Shown piece after piece: positions 51,940 to 61,218 of a stretch of DNA of 64,000 bases. Where the stretch lies: assembly GCF_030823405.1 (NCBI RefSeq), contig NZ_JAUSXC010000001.1, positions 3,145,001 through 3,209,000 of the forward strand. The letters are read 5' to 3'. The notes under the pieces are model-generated. The model was not told the DNA's origin. It saw only the letters and a list, made by a program, of their open reading frames with translations, and made no database searches. Position 1 is the stretch's first letter. Every line of letters starts with the position of its first letter. Source of the DNA: Chryseobacterium ginsenosidimutans (GTDB lineage: Bacteria; Bacteroidota; Bacteroidia; Flavobacteriales; Weeksellaceae). The position numbers and the translations under genes were made by a program.

Positions 51940-54474
51940 TTACGCCGAGTTCCTACTCGCATTAATATTGCCAAACAAAGAACGCGTCACCAATTTTTCA
52001 TAGGCTTCTTTATTGCCTTCTCCTTTTTGAATTTTCATTAATGCATATTGTTGAATACTCAACAACGGCAGCACAATTTTTTCACGGATTTTAACTGACT
52101 TTCTGGATAAGGGATCTTCTTCCTGAAGCATTTTAAAACCGGTCAGTTCAAGCATGATGTTTTTTGAAAGTTGATATTCATCAAACAAAACATTCCAGAA
52201 TTCACCAAATTTAGGATTCTTTTTAATGTAATACGTTAATGGGAAATATGACTTATTCATACTCATCATCGAATTTAGAACTAAAGTTTTAAAGAAATCC
52301 GAACCTTTGTATAGTTCTCTTACTTCATCAAACCTTCCCTGCTCTTTCATCTCCTGCATGGCAAAACCGAATCCGAAAAATCCAGGTACATTTTGTTTCA
52401 ATTGTGACCATGAACCTACAAACGGAATTGCTCTTAAATCCTCAAATTTAAGTTCACTTCCACCACCACGTTTTGATGGGCGGCTTCCGATATTCGTTTT
52501 CCCATAATATTCCAACGTGCTCATTTCCTGCAGATAAGGAACAAACATCGGATGCGCTTTTAAATCTGAATATTTTTTATAACTGATATCTGCCAATTCG
52601 ATAATTAATTCTCTTTCTTTTTCGGTTAAATCCTTTTTAGAATTTTTGAAAACATCATTTTCAACTCCTGCTGTTAAAAGCTGTTCAAAATTGTATTTTG
52701 CCTGTTCTTTGTTTCCAAAAATACTTGTAATCGTCTGTCCCTGAATGGTTAATTCAATTTTATTATTGGCAATTGTTTTTCCCTGCGAAGCATAAAAATC
52801 ATGAGTTTTTCCTCCACCTCTTGCAGGAGGCCCGCCTCTACCGTCGAAAAATACGACTTTGATTCCGTTTTGCTCGGAAAGTTTTGTTAAAACTTCTTTA
52901 GTTTTATAGATTTCCCAATTCGCCTTCAAATAACCTCCGTCTTTCGTTCCGTCTGAGAAACCAAGCATTATCGTTTGTTGATTTCCTCTTTTTAAAAGGT
53001 GTTTTTTGTAAATCGGATTCTTATATAATTCCTGCATTACATTTTCGGCGTTGGCAAGACCTTCCATTGTCTCAAAAAGCGGAACAATATCCATATTTAT
53101 TTCTTCATCCTGATAACCGCAGACCTTAAAAAATGCATACACATTCATCACATCTTTTACGGCATCAGAATTAGAAATAATATAACGGTTCATCCCTCTC
53201 AATCCGTTCAATTGCTGAATTTCTGAAACCTGAGAAACCGTCAGTAAAGTATCTTTTACGATATCTTCAAAATCATCAGGATTCACTTTTTCTGAAATCT
53301 GAATTAATTTGTTGAACTTATCTTCAAAAGTCGCTTCAGTATTTCCATTAATTTTAGAAAAAACCTTATCAATTACCTGCTGATGAATTCTGCTGTCCTG
53401 CCGAACATCCAATGTAGCAAAGTGAGTTCCGAAAATCTTCACACGATCTTTAAAATTAACCAACAGATCAAGGAATAACGAATTATGCTGCTCAACTAAG
53501 ATTTTCTCTGCTTCTTCAAGTCTATTAATAATATTTTCTGCTGTAATTTTTTCATTTCTGAAAATGGCAGAATACAACTCATTGCTCAGCTTTGTCAGAA
53601 CATCGGAAACTCCTCTGAAACTTAATCTTCTTCTTACAGATTTCAGATTATTATAATATGCCTTTAAAATCGCAGAATGAAGCTCTTCTGCTACTCTTTT
53701 CGTTACATCTGCAGTCACAAAAGGATTTCCGTCACGATCACCTCCCGGCCAGAAACCAAGCTGAATCAAATCTTCATGCACATGATAATGATCGTTTCCG
53801 AAAGTCGTTTTTATTTTGGTGAAAAGTTCGCCGATCGTGTCATAATACACATATCTCAGATAATAAATGATGCTCAATGCCTCATCAATAGGAGTTGGTT
53901 TTTCTTTATTTACAAACGGAGTTTTTCCCAGCTGTTGCAATAACATATCAATATTGGTGATAGAATCTGTCGTAATTGCATTTCTAAGATCATGAAGGAT
54001 TCTCTGCACCGAATTCGGATAAAACTGTGTCGGGTGCGCCGTAAAAACAATTTTCACTGCAAAATCCTTCAGTTTCTCACGGATTTTTTCCAGTTTGTGA
54101 TCCTGCAATGAACGTTCGTACATATTGGTTACGGTACCGTTATCACTTTCGGAGTGAATAGTAGGAAAGGCTGCGTCTTCGATACTATCAAATAAAACAA
54201 CCTGTCTTTCGATATATTGTATGATTTTAAAAAGGAGTTCGGTTTTTTGCTCCTCAGTCTGTAAATCGGTGTGATTTTTAAAGAATTCTTCAACAATTTC
54301 TTCGGGTGTTTTTCCGGCCTCATAACCGACTTTACTTTCTTCACAAAGAAACGGGAGAAGCATCCCGATATTCGTCATTTTATCATAAGGCAGGCTCATA
54401 AATAATGAATTGTAGATCTGGAATTTATTTTCCACGATCTGCCTGAATTTTTCTGCGCGTTGGTCGTGTATCAT
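51940..54474 (-). CDS. ppc: Phosphoenolpyruvate carboxylase
   Basis: Ppc adds bicarbonate to PEP to refill oxaloacetate. The 844 residues align in order with the family but with altered catalytic motifs. FTAHPTQ (His147, Gln150) stands where TAHPTE is usual. FDGRGGPPARGGG replaces FHGRGG-type sequence. LGFSDGTKDGGYLKAN replaces GYSDSNKDGG. GSRPSKRGG replaces GSRPAKR, and the chain ends INASRNSA rather than in the usual NTG. The pattern may be a Bacteroidetes lineage form. The main catalytic His and the DGG/RGGG loops remain. A -7 box TACATTTG lies 4 nt before the ATG. Confidence 0.93.
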   Translation of the reverse strand: MIHDQRAEKFRQIVENKFQIYNSLFMSLPYDKMTNIGMLLPFLCEESKVGYEAGKTPEEIVEEFFKNHTDLQTEEQKTELLFKIIQYIERQVVLFDSIEDAAFPTIHSESDNGTVTNMYERSLQDHKLEKIREKLKDFAVKIVFTAHPTQFYPNSVQRILHDLRNAITTDSITNIDMLLQQLGKTPFVNKEKPTPIDEALSIIYYLRYVYYDTIGELFTKIKTTFGNDHYHVHEDLIQLGFWPGGDRDGNPFVTADVTKRVAEELHSAILKAYYNNLKSVRRRLSFRGVSDVLTKLSNELYSAIFRNEKITAENIINRLEEAEKILVEQHNSLFLDLLVNFKDRVKIFGTHFATLDVRQDSRIHQQVIDKVFSKINGNTEATFEDKFNKLIQISEKVNPDDFEDIVKDTLLTVSQVSEIQQLNGLRGMNRYIISNSDAVKDVMNVYAFFKVCGYQDEEINMDIVPLFETMEGLANAENVMQELYKNPIYKKHLLKRGNQQTIMLGFSDGTKDGGYLKANWEIYKTKEVLTKLSEQNGIKVVFFDGRGGPPARGGGKTHDFYASQGKTIANNKIELTIQGQTITSIFGNKEQAKYNFEQLLTAGVENDVFKNSKKDLTEKERELIIELADISYKKYSDLKAHPMFVPYLQEMSTLEYYGKTNIGSRPSKRGGGSELKFEDLRAIPFVGSWSQLKQNVPGFFGFGFAMQEMKEQGRFDEVRELYKGSDFFKTLVLNSMMSMNKSYFPLTYYIKKNPKFGEFWNVLFDEYQLSKNIMLELTGFKMLQEEDPLSRKSVKIREKIVLPLLSIQQYALMKIQKGEGNKEAYEKLVTRSLFGNINASRNSA

Positions 54475-54478
54475 ATAA

Positions 54479-54486
54479 CAAATGTA
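54479..54486 (-). promoter_or_regulatory. Candidate -7 box for ppc
   Basis: TACATTTG on the minus strand fits TAnnTTTG and lies 4 nt before the ATG at 54474. If used, the ppc mRNA would start at or next to the start codon. The -33 box is weak. Confidence 0.35.
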
Positions 54487-54514
54487 GGGGATTTTGGATA
54501 AATTTCTTTAAAAT

Positions 54515-55189
54515 ATGTATTACATTTTAATCATTATAATTATTAAATTTGTTTTCATTAAACTACATACAGGAACTATTAACTTAGAAAATAAAATATT
54601 GAAAAATAAAATTTCAGCAGCTTTGTTAGCTCTTTTTTTCGGTTATACTGGGGCGCACAGATTCTATCTTAATCAAGATAAGAAAGGTTATAAGTATTTA
54701 TTTTCATTTACTTTAATAATTCTACTCTCTACAGTAATATATTTATTTGATCTAAAAAATCATTTTATTTTATTTTCAAATTACTTATTAGTTGTCTTAA
54801 TCATATTACTTGTTGTTTCCGATTTTTTTTCATTTCTAATAATTACAGATGAAAAATTTGATGACAAGTATAATGGATATAATAGTAATACATATTTTAA
54901 AGAAATTCAAGATGAAATTGATTCTTACTATAAATACATAAAAACCATTGATTTGATAAAGATTAAAAAGGGAGATCATAAAAAAGGAGCTTATAATGAT
55001 TTAATTAAAGAGCTCATTAACATTTATGAGAAAATGATCACTGTTCCCGTTTCGGAAATGAAACTTTATTGGAATGAATTTAATAATTTACAAAACGAAA
55101 TAAATAAAATAAATATTTCGGTTGGAGATCCTAAAATTAACTATTTTACTTTTTTCACAACTTATTTACCAGAAAATGATTCTTTTTAA
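54515..55189 (+). CDS. TM2-domain protein
   Basis: The 224-residue protein has an N-terminal hydrophobic stretch. It then has a TM2 domain near residues 28-75: KNKISAALLALFFGYTGAHR followed by FYLNQDKKGYKYL, the classic G-x-x-G-x-H-x-F-Y pattern. Two more hydrophobic segments follow, then an acidic and basic cytoplasmic tail with DEIDSYYKYIKTIDLIKIKKG. The tail suggests a coiled or binding region. Its last 14 nt overlap the start of a DUF2971 gene. Very AT-rich relative to ppc next door. Function unknown. Confidence 0.82.
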   Translation: MYYILIIIIIKFVFIKLHTGTINLENKILKNKISAALLALFFGYTGAHRFYLNQDKKGYKYLFSFTLIILLSTVIYLFDLKNHFILFSNYLLVVLIILLVVSDFFSFLIITDEKFDDKYNGYNSNTYFKEIQDEIDSYYKYIKTIDLIKIKKGDHKKGAYNDLIKELINIYEKMITVPVSEMKLYWNEFNNLQNEINKINISVGDPKINYFTFFTTYLPENDSF

Positions 55190-55946
55190 ATATAAATCTA
55201 TTGCATTACCGTCAGAGGATAAGAAAGTTTATTCTGAATCATTTATAAGAGATTGTAAATGCCTGATAAATAACCAACTCTGGTTTTCATCATTGGAAAA
55301 TTTAAATGATCCTTTTGAAGGTGTATTCCAAATCGATACTTCAATTGGAAAGGCATTAAAATTATTAAAAAAAGATGTTGATGTTGAAAAATTAGAAAAT
55401 CTCAAAATTGAAATAATCAAAAACAAAAAAAAGAATTGTGGTATTTTATCATTAACAACAGATAATCAAAACTTATTAATGTGGTCTCATTACACTAATA
55501 ATCAAAAAGGATATTGTGTTGAATTTAATTTAGAATTAAATAATTTCATACGGTTTAATAACAAAAAATTAAACTCAAAAGTAGACTTAAAAAAGGTTAG
55601 TTATTCTGACGAATATCCAAAAGCTTCCATTTTGCATAATGATAATAATATGATTTTCGGATACAAAAGTAAATGTTGGGATTATGAAAAAGAATATAGA
55701 TTTATTAGCGCTAATTCAGGCTTACATACTTATGATGAAAATTGTCTAAAGACAATATTTCTTGGTGCAGATTGTGGATTAATCGAAGAAATTTTACTTT
55801 GTTCAATTGCATATATTAAAGGGGCTAAAGTTTACAAATCAAAATTGTTTTCTGATAAATTTAAACTATATTTTCTACCTTATGATTTAGTATCTTTAAA
55901 TCAAAAAATAAATTGCCAAAGATTTATTAATGAAGCGCTTGTTTAG
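55176..55946 (+). CDS. DUF2971 domain protein, short form
   Basis: The 256-residue protein starts at MILFKYKSIALPSEDKKVY; an upstream in-frame ATG at 55122 lies deep in the TM2 gene and is unlikely. The family core is full: LWFSSLENLNDPFEG near 35-49, GILSLTTDNQNLLMWSHY near 86-103, then KGYCVEFN, CWDYEKEYRFIS near 164-175, and IFLGADCG. DUF2971 has no firm biochemical role. It overlaps the TM2 gene by 14 nt and so is translated from the same mRNA. The longer paralogue at 7212-8519 shares only this core. Confidence 0.88.
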   Translation: MILFKYKSIALPSEDKKVYSESFIRDCKCLINNQLWFSSLENLNDPFEGVFQIDTSIGKALKLLKKDVDVEKLENLKIEIIKNKKKNCGILSLTTDNQNLLMWSHYTNNQKGYCVEFNLELNNFIRFNNKKLNSKVDLKKVSYSDEYPKASILHNDNNMIFGYKSKCWDYEKEYRFISANSGLHTYDENCLKTIFLGADCGLIEEILLCSIAYIKGAKVYKSKLFSDKFKLYFLPYDLVSLNQKINCQRFINEALV

Positions 55947-56001
55947 TTAACATCTTTAAACCTATTTAATTTTACAATTCACAGAAATCAATCATTATCT
56001 C

Positions 56002-56406
56002 ATGAAAAAAATATTCATATTCCTAATAATGGCTCTTGTTTTGACAGCCTGCGGTGACGATTGCTATAATGCTCCTCAAACGATAGCTTTTAAATTCGTA
56101 AATTCCAATGATGAAAATCTTATTGAGAACGGAACACTTACCACCTATTCAATCCAGGACGAAAATCACGTTGGTGTACAATTGAGCAAAACATCCGACA
56201 ATATGATTATTTTAGAAAATGTGGGTGCTTACAACGGAACAAAAAATTACAAATTCTATTCTAATGTTAAAGTTTTTGATTTCTCAATCCAATCATCCGA
56301 ATTTAAAGGAGGTTGTGATGGTTATCAGATCAATAAATTAACGTTTACAGGCGTAAATATTGATGTAAAAGACGAAAAAGGATATTATAAAATTGTATTG
56401 GAATAA
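56002..56406 (+). CDS. Small lipoprotein, unknown
   Basis: The 134-residue protein has a lipoprotein signal peptide, MKKIFIFLIMALVLTACG, with lipid-attached Cys at 17. The mature part has a further Cys pair (CYNAPQ, GGCDGYQ) that could form a disulfide. It is a likely beta-sandwich (TIAFKFVNSNDENLIENGTL, VFDFSIQSSEFKGGC). It is separated by 33 nt from the next gene in the same direction. No family is recognised. Confidence 0.8.
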   Translation: MKKIFIFLIMALVLTACGDDCYNAPQTIAFKFVNSNDENLIENGTLTTYSIQDENHVGVQLSKTSDNMIILENVGAYNGTKNYKFYSNVKVFDFSIQSSEFKGGCDGYQINKLTFTGVNIDVKDEKGYYKIVLE

Positions 56407-56439
56407 ATTTTGACCTTGCTACATTTGCAAAACAACAGA

Positions 56440-57018
56440 ATGAAATTATTATTTCCTACTTTATTGTTATTATCAGGCTTGGTTTTCAGTCAGAAAACTA
56501 TTTCCTCCGATTTCAAAAAAATCCCGGAAATCCTAGACAATACAGAACTGCTCTATCCTTTTATCATTCCCGACAAAAAATATAATTATTGGTCTGTTCT
56601 TCGCAACAATCCCGATCCTGACAAAGCTATTATTTACGAAAGTCAGATGCCGAATTTTATGACGATCAATGATCCGGCTCCGGAGAGAGGTTTCTTTCAA
56701 AAATGTTTGGGAGAAAATTGTTTTTCTTACTTAATTGCCTGCGAAAACAGCCAGTCAAAATATTTTTCGAATGAACAGCAATTAAGAGATTTTATCGGAT
56801 TCGTTGATAATCTTCCTGAAGCGATTTTAATAGCAAATACAATGGGTTACACCGTTGATATAACTAATAAACTTGGCAGTTCCTATAAAATTGAAGATAA
56901 GTTTATTTCATTATACCTCTTAAAATTCAAAATAAATTCTGAAACGAAAGAATCTTTTTTTATTAAAATTAACAGGAAAAGCGGAAAGCTTGAATCAAAA
57001 AGCAACGGAACATATTGA
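56440..57018 (+). CDS. Secreted hypothetical protein
   Basis: The start was placed at MKLLFPTLLLLSGLVFSQK, a signal peptide; ten codons upstream in the same frame lack support. The protein of about 192 residues has no membrane segment after that. Two cysteines (KCLGENCFSYLIAC region) may be paired. It is probably co-transcribed with the small lipoprotein. The C-terminal FFIKINRKSGKLESKSNGTY is typical of periplasmic proteins. Family unknown. Confidence 0.75.
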   Translation: MKLLFPTLLLLSGLVFSQKTISSDFKKIPEILDNTELLYPFIIPDKKYNYWSVLRNNPDPDKAIIYESQMPNFMTINDPAPERGFFQKCLGENCFSYLIACENSQSKYFSNEQQLRDFIGFVDNLPEAILIANTMGYTVDITNKLGSSYKIEDKFISLYLLKFKINSETKESFFIKINRKSGKLESKSNGTY

Positions 57019-57127
57019 ATTCACTTTTTCAATAGTATTTATAAAACTCAATCATCATAATTTTAAAACTTCCTTAACTCAATTTTCGCTTGGCAATGCG
57101 TAAATTTGGATTAAATAATTTAAGAAC

Positions 57128-58291
57128 ATGCTTAATTTCGAGTTTAAAAATCCAACAAAAATACTTTTCGGAAAAGGTGAAATTGCAAAAATTTCAAAAG
57201 AAATTCCTAAAGATGCTAAAGTTTTAATCATTTATGGCGGCGGAAGCATCAAAAACAACGGTGTTTATGATCAGGTAAAAGAAGCTTTAAAAGATCATGA
57301 ATTGTATGAATTTGGCGGCGTTCCTGCAAATCCTGAATACGAAGTTTTAATTAATGCTTTGAGTTTTATTAAAGAAAAAAATATCACTTTCCTTCTTGCT
57401 GTTGGCGGCGGCTCTGTGATTGACGGAACAAAATTTCTTTCAGCAGGTGCAAATTATGCAGGTGATCCTTGGGAAATCCTTACAAAACCGGTAAGAACAT
57501 TTGAAGGCGAAGGAATGCCTTTCGGAAGCGTTTTGACGCTGCCTGCAACGGGTTCTGAGATGAATTCGGGATATGTAATTTCCAGAAGAGAAACCAACGA
57601 AAAATTATCAACGGGCGGTCCCGGACTTTTTCCTCAATTTTCGGTTTTAGATCCTGAAGTGGTAAGATCAATTCCGCCAAGACAGATCATAAACGGATTG
57701 ACAGATGCTTATACTCATGTTTTGGAACAGTATATGACAGCACCTTCTTCCGCAGATTTGCAGGAAAGAATTGCTGAAAGTATCTTAATAAGTCTGCAGG
57801 AAACCGCTCCGAAAGTTTTAGCAGATGACTTTAATTATGATGCAGCAGGAAATTTCATGTGGTGTTGTACAATGGCTCTGAACGGATTAATTCAGAAAGG
57901 AGTAATCACGGATTGGGCAGTTCATGCGATGGGACACGAATTAACGGCTTATTTCGGCATTGATCATGCAAGAACACTGGCAATTATTGCACCTTCTCAT
58001 TACCGCTATAACTTTGAAGCTAAAAAAGGTAAATTGGCTCAATATGCAGAAAGAGTTTGGGGAATAAAAGAAGGTTCAGTTGAAGAAAAAGCAGAGCTGG
58101 GAATCAAAAAATTAGAAGAATTCTTCCATAGCTTACATATTCAGACAAAACTTTCGGAATATACAGAAGACTTTAGCGGAACAGCAGAAAGAGTGGAAAA
58201 AGCCTTTACAGAAAGAAACTGGCTTGGTCTTGGAGAATACAAAAAGCTAACTCCGCAAGATGCTTATAAGATTGTGGAAATGAGTTATTAA
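57128..58291 (+). CDS. Iron-containing alcohol dehydrogenase, YqhD-like (NADPH type)
   Basis: The 387 residues match the butanol dehydrogenase/YqhD branch of group III alcohol dehydrogenases. FEFKNPTKILFGKGEIAKI opens the fold. LAVGGGSVIDGTKFLSAG near 95-112 binds NAD(P). The metal ligands are an Asp in NGLTDAYTHVLEQYM and three His in that segment and WAVHAMGHELTAYFGIDHAR near 258-277. Such enzymes detoxify short-chain aldehydes with NADPH. It is transcribed alone. Confidence 0.93.
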   Translation: MLNFEFKNPTKILFGKGEIAKISKEIPKDAKVLIIYGGGSIKNNGVYDQVKEALKDHELYEFGGVPANPEYEVLINALSFIKEKNITFLLAVGGGSVIDGTKFLSAGANYAGDPWEILTKPVRTFEGEGMPFGSVLTLPATGSEMNSGYVISRRETNEKLSTGGPGLFPQFSVLDPEVVRSIPPRQIINGLTDAYTHVLEQYMTAPSSADLQERIAESILISLQETAPKVLADDFNYDAAGNFMWCCTMALNGLIQKGVITDWAVHAMGHELTAYFGIDHARTLAIIAPSHYRYNFEAKKGKLAQYAERVWGIKEGSVEEKAELGIKKLEEFFHSLHIQTKLSEYTEDFSGTAERVEKAFTERNWLGLGEYKKLTPQDAYKIVEMSY

Positions 58292-58482
58292 GAAAGATAA
58301 AAGATGGATGCCAAAGGCTATAAATTTTGCATATTGCTGTAATTAGTACTTGAAATTTCAAGGCTTCCGTCTTTTTTCCTTTTCGCTTGCAACTTCAAAA
58401 TTAGATTTTCTACAAACATTCGTTTAAAAAAGTTTAATTTCATTATAAATATTTCAAATTTATTTATATTTTAGCATATTCT

Positions 58483-58490
58483 TAAATTTG
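58483..58490 (+). promoter_or_regulatory. Candidate -7 box of the lipocalin-like gene
   Basis: TAAATTTG matches TAnnTTTG, 5 nt before the ATG at 58496. It includes the G of the alternative GTG start, making the ATG the better start. No good -33 element. Confidence 0.35.
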
Positions 58491-58495
58491 TGAAA

Positions 58496-58957
58496 ATGAA
58501 AAAACAATTACTTTTATTTGCCTTTTCAGCGTTAGCGCTTACTTCTTGTTCAGATGATGATATCCAGGGTTATGAAATGGATATGATGAAAGGTGATTGG
58601 AAGATCAGTAAAAGAGAAGTTATCTCCGGAAAAGATGATAAAACAGTAATTTCTACAGATACTCCTACAGGATGTTCTGTTAAAGACAATCTAGAATTCA
58701 GAACCGACTATTATACTTCGTATACAACTTATGGAGGAGTTGGAGCTGACTGTCAGATAAATTCTAAAATCGAAGGTACATACGACTACGATACAGAAAC
58801 AAAGGATCTGACAATTAAATATGTAAATGACAGCCCAAGAAAATATAGAATAGTTATTCTTACAAGCTCGGAAATGAGGATAAAGCAGATGTATGACAAT
58901 ATCGATCAAAATGGTGATCAAATTGTAGACGCAGAATACATTTCTTATAAAAGATAA
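58496..58957 (+). CDS. Lipocalin-like lipoprotein
   Basis: This lipoprotein of about 153 residues starts MKKQLLLFAFSALALTSC, with lipid-attached Cys18 followed by SDDD, a common Bacteroidetes export signal of acidic residues after Cys. The body has the lipocalin-like pattern (MKGDWKISKREVI near 33, then strands, TYDYDTETKDLTIKYV). It also has a Cys pair (GCSVKDN, ADCQIN). Ligand and role are unknown. A strong terminator follows. Confidence 0.82.
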   Translation: MKKQLLLFAFSALALTSCSDDDIQGYEMDMMKGDWKISKREVISGKDDKTVISTDTPTGCSVKDNLEFRTDYYTSYTTYGGVGADCQINSKIEGTYDYDTETKDLTIKYVNDSPRKYRIVILTSSEMRIKQMYDNIDQNGDQIVDAEYISYKR

Positions 58958-58961
58958 AAAA

Positions 58962-58989
58962 AACTCCCGAAAATTCGGGAGTTTTTTAT
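58962..58989 (+). terminator. Intrinsic terminator after the lipocalin-like gene
   Basis: ACTCCCGAA/TTCGGGAGT with a 2-nt spacer is followed by T6. Confidence 0.9.
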
Positions 58990-59033
58990 GAGAAAGAAAA
59001 ATTTTAATATTAATTAAAAAAATTATTAAAACA

Positions 59034-59690
59034 ATGAAGAAGATGTTATCAGCATTTCTATTGCTGACTTTTGCCCTTTTCTTTTCACAGGAAAAAAAGC
59101 CAATGTTTTGGCAGGATATTCAGAATTTCAAAAAACTGGATCAGGAAACTGCGCCGCCAAAAGATGCCATTCTTTTAATCGGAAGTTCGTCTTTCACAAA
59201 ATGGACGGATGTTGCCAACTATTTTCCTGATAAAACGATTATCAACAGAGGATTTGGAGGTTCAAGATTAACGGATCTAAATTATTATGCTAACGACCTT
59301 CTAAATCCTTATCAGCCAAAGCAAATTATTGTTTACTGTGGTGAAAATGATTTTGCGGATAATGCCCAATTAAAAGCTGAAGTCGTTGTTGACAGGTTTA
59401 AAACCTTTTACAAAAAAATCCGTCAAAAGTTTCCGAAAATTGAAGTTGATTATATCTCCATAAAATATTCTCCAAGTCGCGAAAAGCTTTGGCCACAAAT
59501 GAAAGAAGCAAACAGACAAATTGCGGCTTTCATGAAAAAAGAACCGAATGCAGAGTTTATTGATATAACAAAAGTAATGGAAGACAATACTGGAAATGTA
59601 AGGAAAGATCTTTTCGTAGAAGATATGCTTCATATGACTCTGGAAGGTTATAAGCTGTGGACTTCTGTGATGAATCCTTATATGAAATGA
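59034..59690 (+). CDS. Secreted SGNH/GDSL hydrolase
   Basis: The 218-residue protein has a signal peptide (MKKMLSAFLLLTFALFFSQE). SGNH blocks follow in order: block I GSSSFTKWTD near 50 (nucleophile Ser), block II with GFGGSR near 75 (Gly), block III with YCGENDF near 102 (Asn), and block V DMLHMTLEGY near 200 (Asp and His). It resembles platelet-activating-factor acetylhydrolase or carbohydrate esterases. The substrate is unknown. It is flanked by terminators on both sides, so monocistronic. Confidence 0.92.
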   Translation: MKKMLSAFLLLTFALFFSQEKKPMFWQDIQNFKKLDQETAPPKDAILLIGSSSFTKWTDVANYFPDKTIINRGFGGSRLTDLNYYANDLLNPYQPKQIIVYCGENDFADNAQLKAEVVVDRFKTFYKKIRQKFPKIEVDYISIKYSPSREKLWPQMKEANRQIAAFMKKEPNAEFIDITKVMEDNTGNVRKDLFVEDMLHMTLEGYKLWTSVMNPYMK

Positions 59691-59711
59691 TTTACAGAAA
59701 TCATATATAAC

Positions 59712-59740
59712 AAAAAACTCCCAAATCGGGAGTTTTTTTA
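59712..59740 (+). terminator. Bidirectional terminator between the SGNH and helicase genes
   Basis: ACTCCC/GGGAGT arms with a 5-nt loop are flanked by A5 and T7, just after the SGNH stop and overlapping the end of the helicase gene. Confidence 0.85.
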
Positions 59741-61090
59741 TTTCTTTCTTTTAGATTTTGAAATTGCTTTTTGCTGAGCTCTGTTTGCTCCAAATTTCTT
59801 CGGAGTCTTTCTTTTTGAAGGTCCGCCCCAGTTTTCTTTCTTATTTTTATCTTTTTTCTCATGGAAAGCTCCACCGCCGTCGTACAGTTTTGCTTGTGCA
59901 GGATTTTTCATGATAATTTGATCTTCTTCAGAAGCAATCTTTTTAGGATTAATCTTCACTTCTTCAGGGAAATCGATGTATTTTAATTCTTTATCCATCA
60001 GCAACTCAATGTCAAGGATCAAAGCTTCTTCTTTTTTAGTTACAAAAGTAACAGCCTTACCGTCTTTGTCTGCTCTACCCGTCCTACCGATTCTGTGAAT
60101 ATATTGCTCAGGAACTTCAGGTGTTTCAAAGTTGATAACATGGGTAATGTTTGAGATATCAAGACCTCTCGCCATAACGTCTGTCGTTATCAATCCTCTT
60201 ATTTCTTCATTCTCAAAACGTTTCATCGCTTTAAGTCTGTAGTTTTGAGATTTATTAGAGTGAATTACATCAAATTGTTCAGGGAAAAGCTCATCAATTT
60301 TTGTAAATAAAAGATCTGAATTTTTTTTATTATTTGTAAAAATCAATACTTTGGACATATCCGTATTGTTTTTCAGTAAATGCTCAAGTAAATTAATTTT
60401 AGTATTAAAATTTTCTACTTTATAAGCAGTCTGTTCAATTTTTTCAAGAGGAGTTCCCGATTTCGCCAATGAGATCTCAATAGGACCTGCAAAATACTGA
60501 TCCAGCATTTCGTCCACTGCGTCTGTCATGGTTGCAGAAAAAAGAATATTCTGTCTTTTATCTTTCATCATTTCGAAAATATGCGTTAACTGTGGTCTGA
60601 AACCAAGGTTAAGCATTTCGTCAAACTCATCAATAATCAGCTTCTGAACTTCCTTTAGAGAAATGGCATTATCAATCGCTAAATCCATTACTCTTCCTGG
60701 AGTTCCCACCAAAATATCACAACCATTATTAAACAATAATTTTTGTGTATTTATATTCTTGCCTCCATATATTCCAATCACTCTAGCTGTAATATTTTCT
60801 GTCAGTGTCTCAAGAATTTCTGAAACCTGTACCACCAATTCTCTTGTAGGAACCAATACTAACACTGTTGGATTTCCATTTTTATTATATTTCCAAGTCT
60901 TAAGAACAGGCAGAAGATATGCTAATGTTTTCCCGGTTCCCGTTTGTGCAATTCCCATTACATCTCTTCCAGAAAGAATCGGCCCGATACTCTTTTCCTG
61001 AATAGGTGTAGGTTCAAATAAATTCAGATCCGCTAAAACATCAAGAACTTTAACCGGAAGGTCAAAATCTGCAAAAGTGAGTTTTTCCAT
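59738..61090 (-). CDS. DEAD-box-type RNA helicase
   Basis: The 450-residue protein has the helicase core in order: Q motif FEPTPIQ near 26-32, motif I AQTGTGKT near 49-56, PTREL, GTPGRVMD, motif II written DEFD (IIDEFDEML), SAT, and the C-terminal domain with RGLDISNI and HRIGRTGR. The Ala of DEAD is Phe here. After residue 385 a long basic tail (KKRK and RAQQKAISKSKRKK) suits RNA binding. Such enzymes act in ribosome assembly or cold-stress RNA remodelling. Monocistronic. Confidence 0.95.
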   Translation of the reverse strand: MEKLTFADFDLPVKVLDVLADLNLFEPTPIQEKSIGPILSGRDVMGIAQTGTGKTLAYLLPVLKTWKYNKNGNPTVLVLVPTRELVVQVSEILETLTENITARVIGIYGGKNINTQKLLFNNGCDILVGTPGRVMDLAIDNAISLKEVQKLIIDEFDEMLNLGFRPQLTHIFEMMKDKRQNILFSATMTDAVDEMLDQYFAGPIEISLAKSGTPLEKIEQTAYKVENFNTKINLLEHLLKNNTDMSKVLIFTNNKKNSDLLFTKIDELFPEQFDVIHSNKSQNYRLKAMKRFENEEIRGLITTDVMARGLDISNITHVINFETPEVPEQYIHRIGRTGRADKDGKAVTFVTKKEEALILDIELLMDKELKYIDFPEEVKINPKKIASEEDQIIMKNPAQAKLYDGGGAFHEKKDKNKKENWGGPSKRKTPKKFGANRAQQKAISKSKRKK

Positions 61091-61218
61091 TTTGCAAAGA
61101 TAGGCAATTAATTTATTTGTTAAACTTTGGTTGTAAGTTCAATGATAGAGACTGAAAAATTATTTAAGTCTGTCATTCTGAAGAACGGTAATAAAGAATT
61201 TCTAAGTCAAAAATGATA

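Noticed and set aside
61141..61218. A full third copy of the TTGTCATT element
   Set aside because: Only one recognisable end (GTCATTCTGAAGAACG) is present; the other end is too degraded to call.
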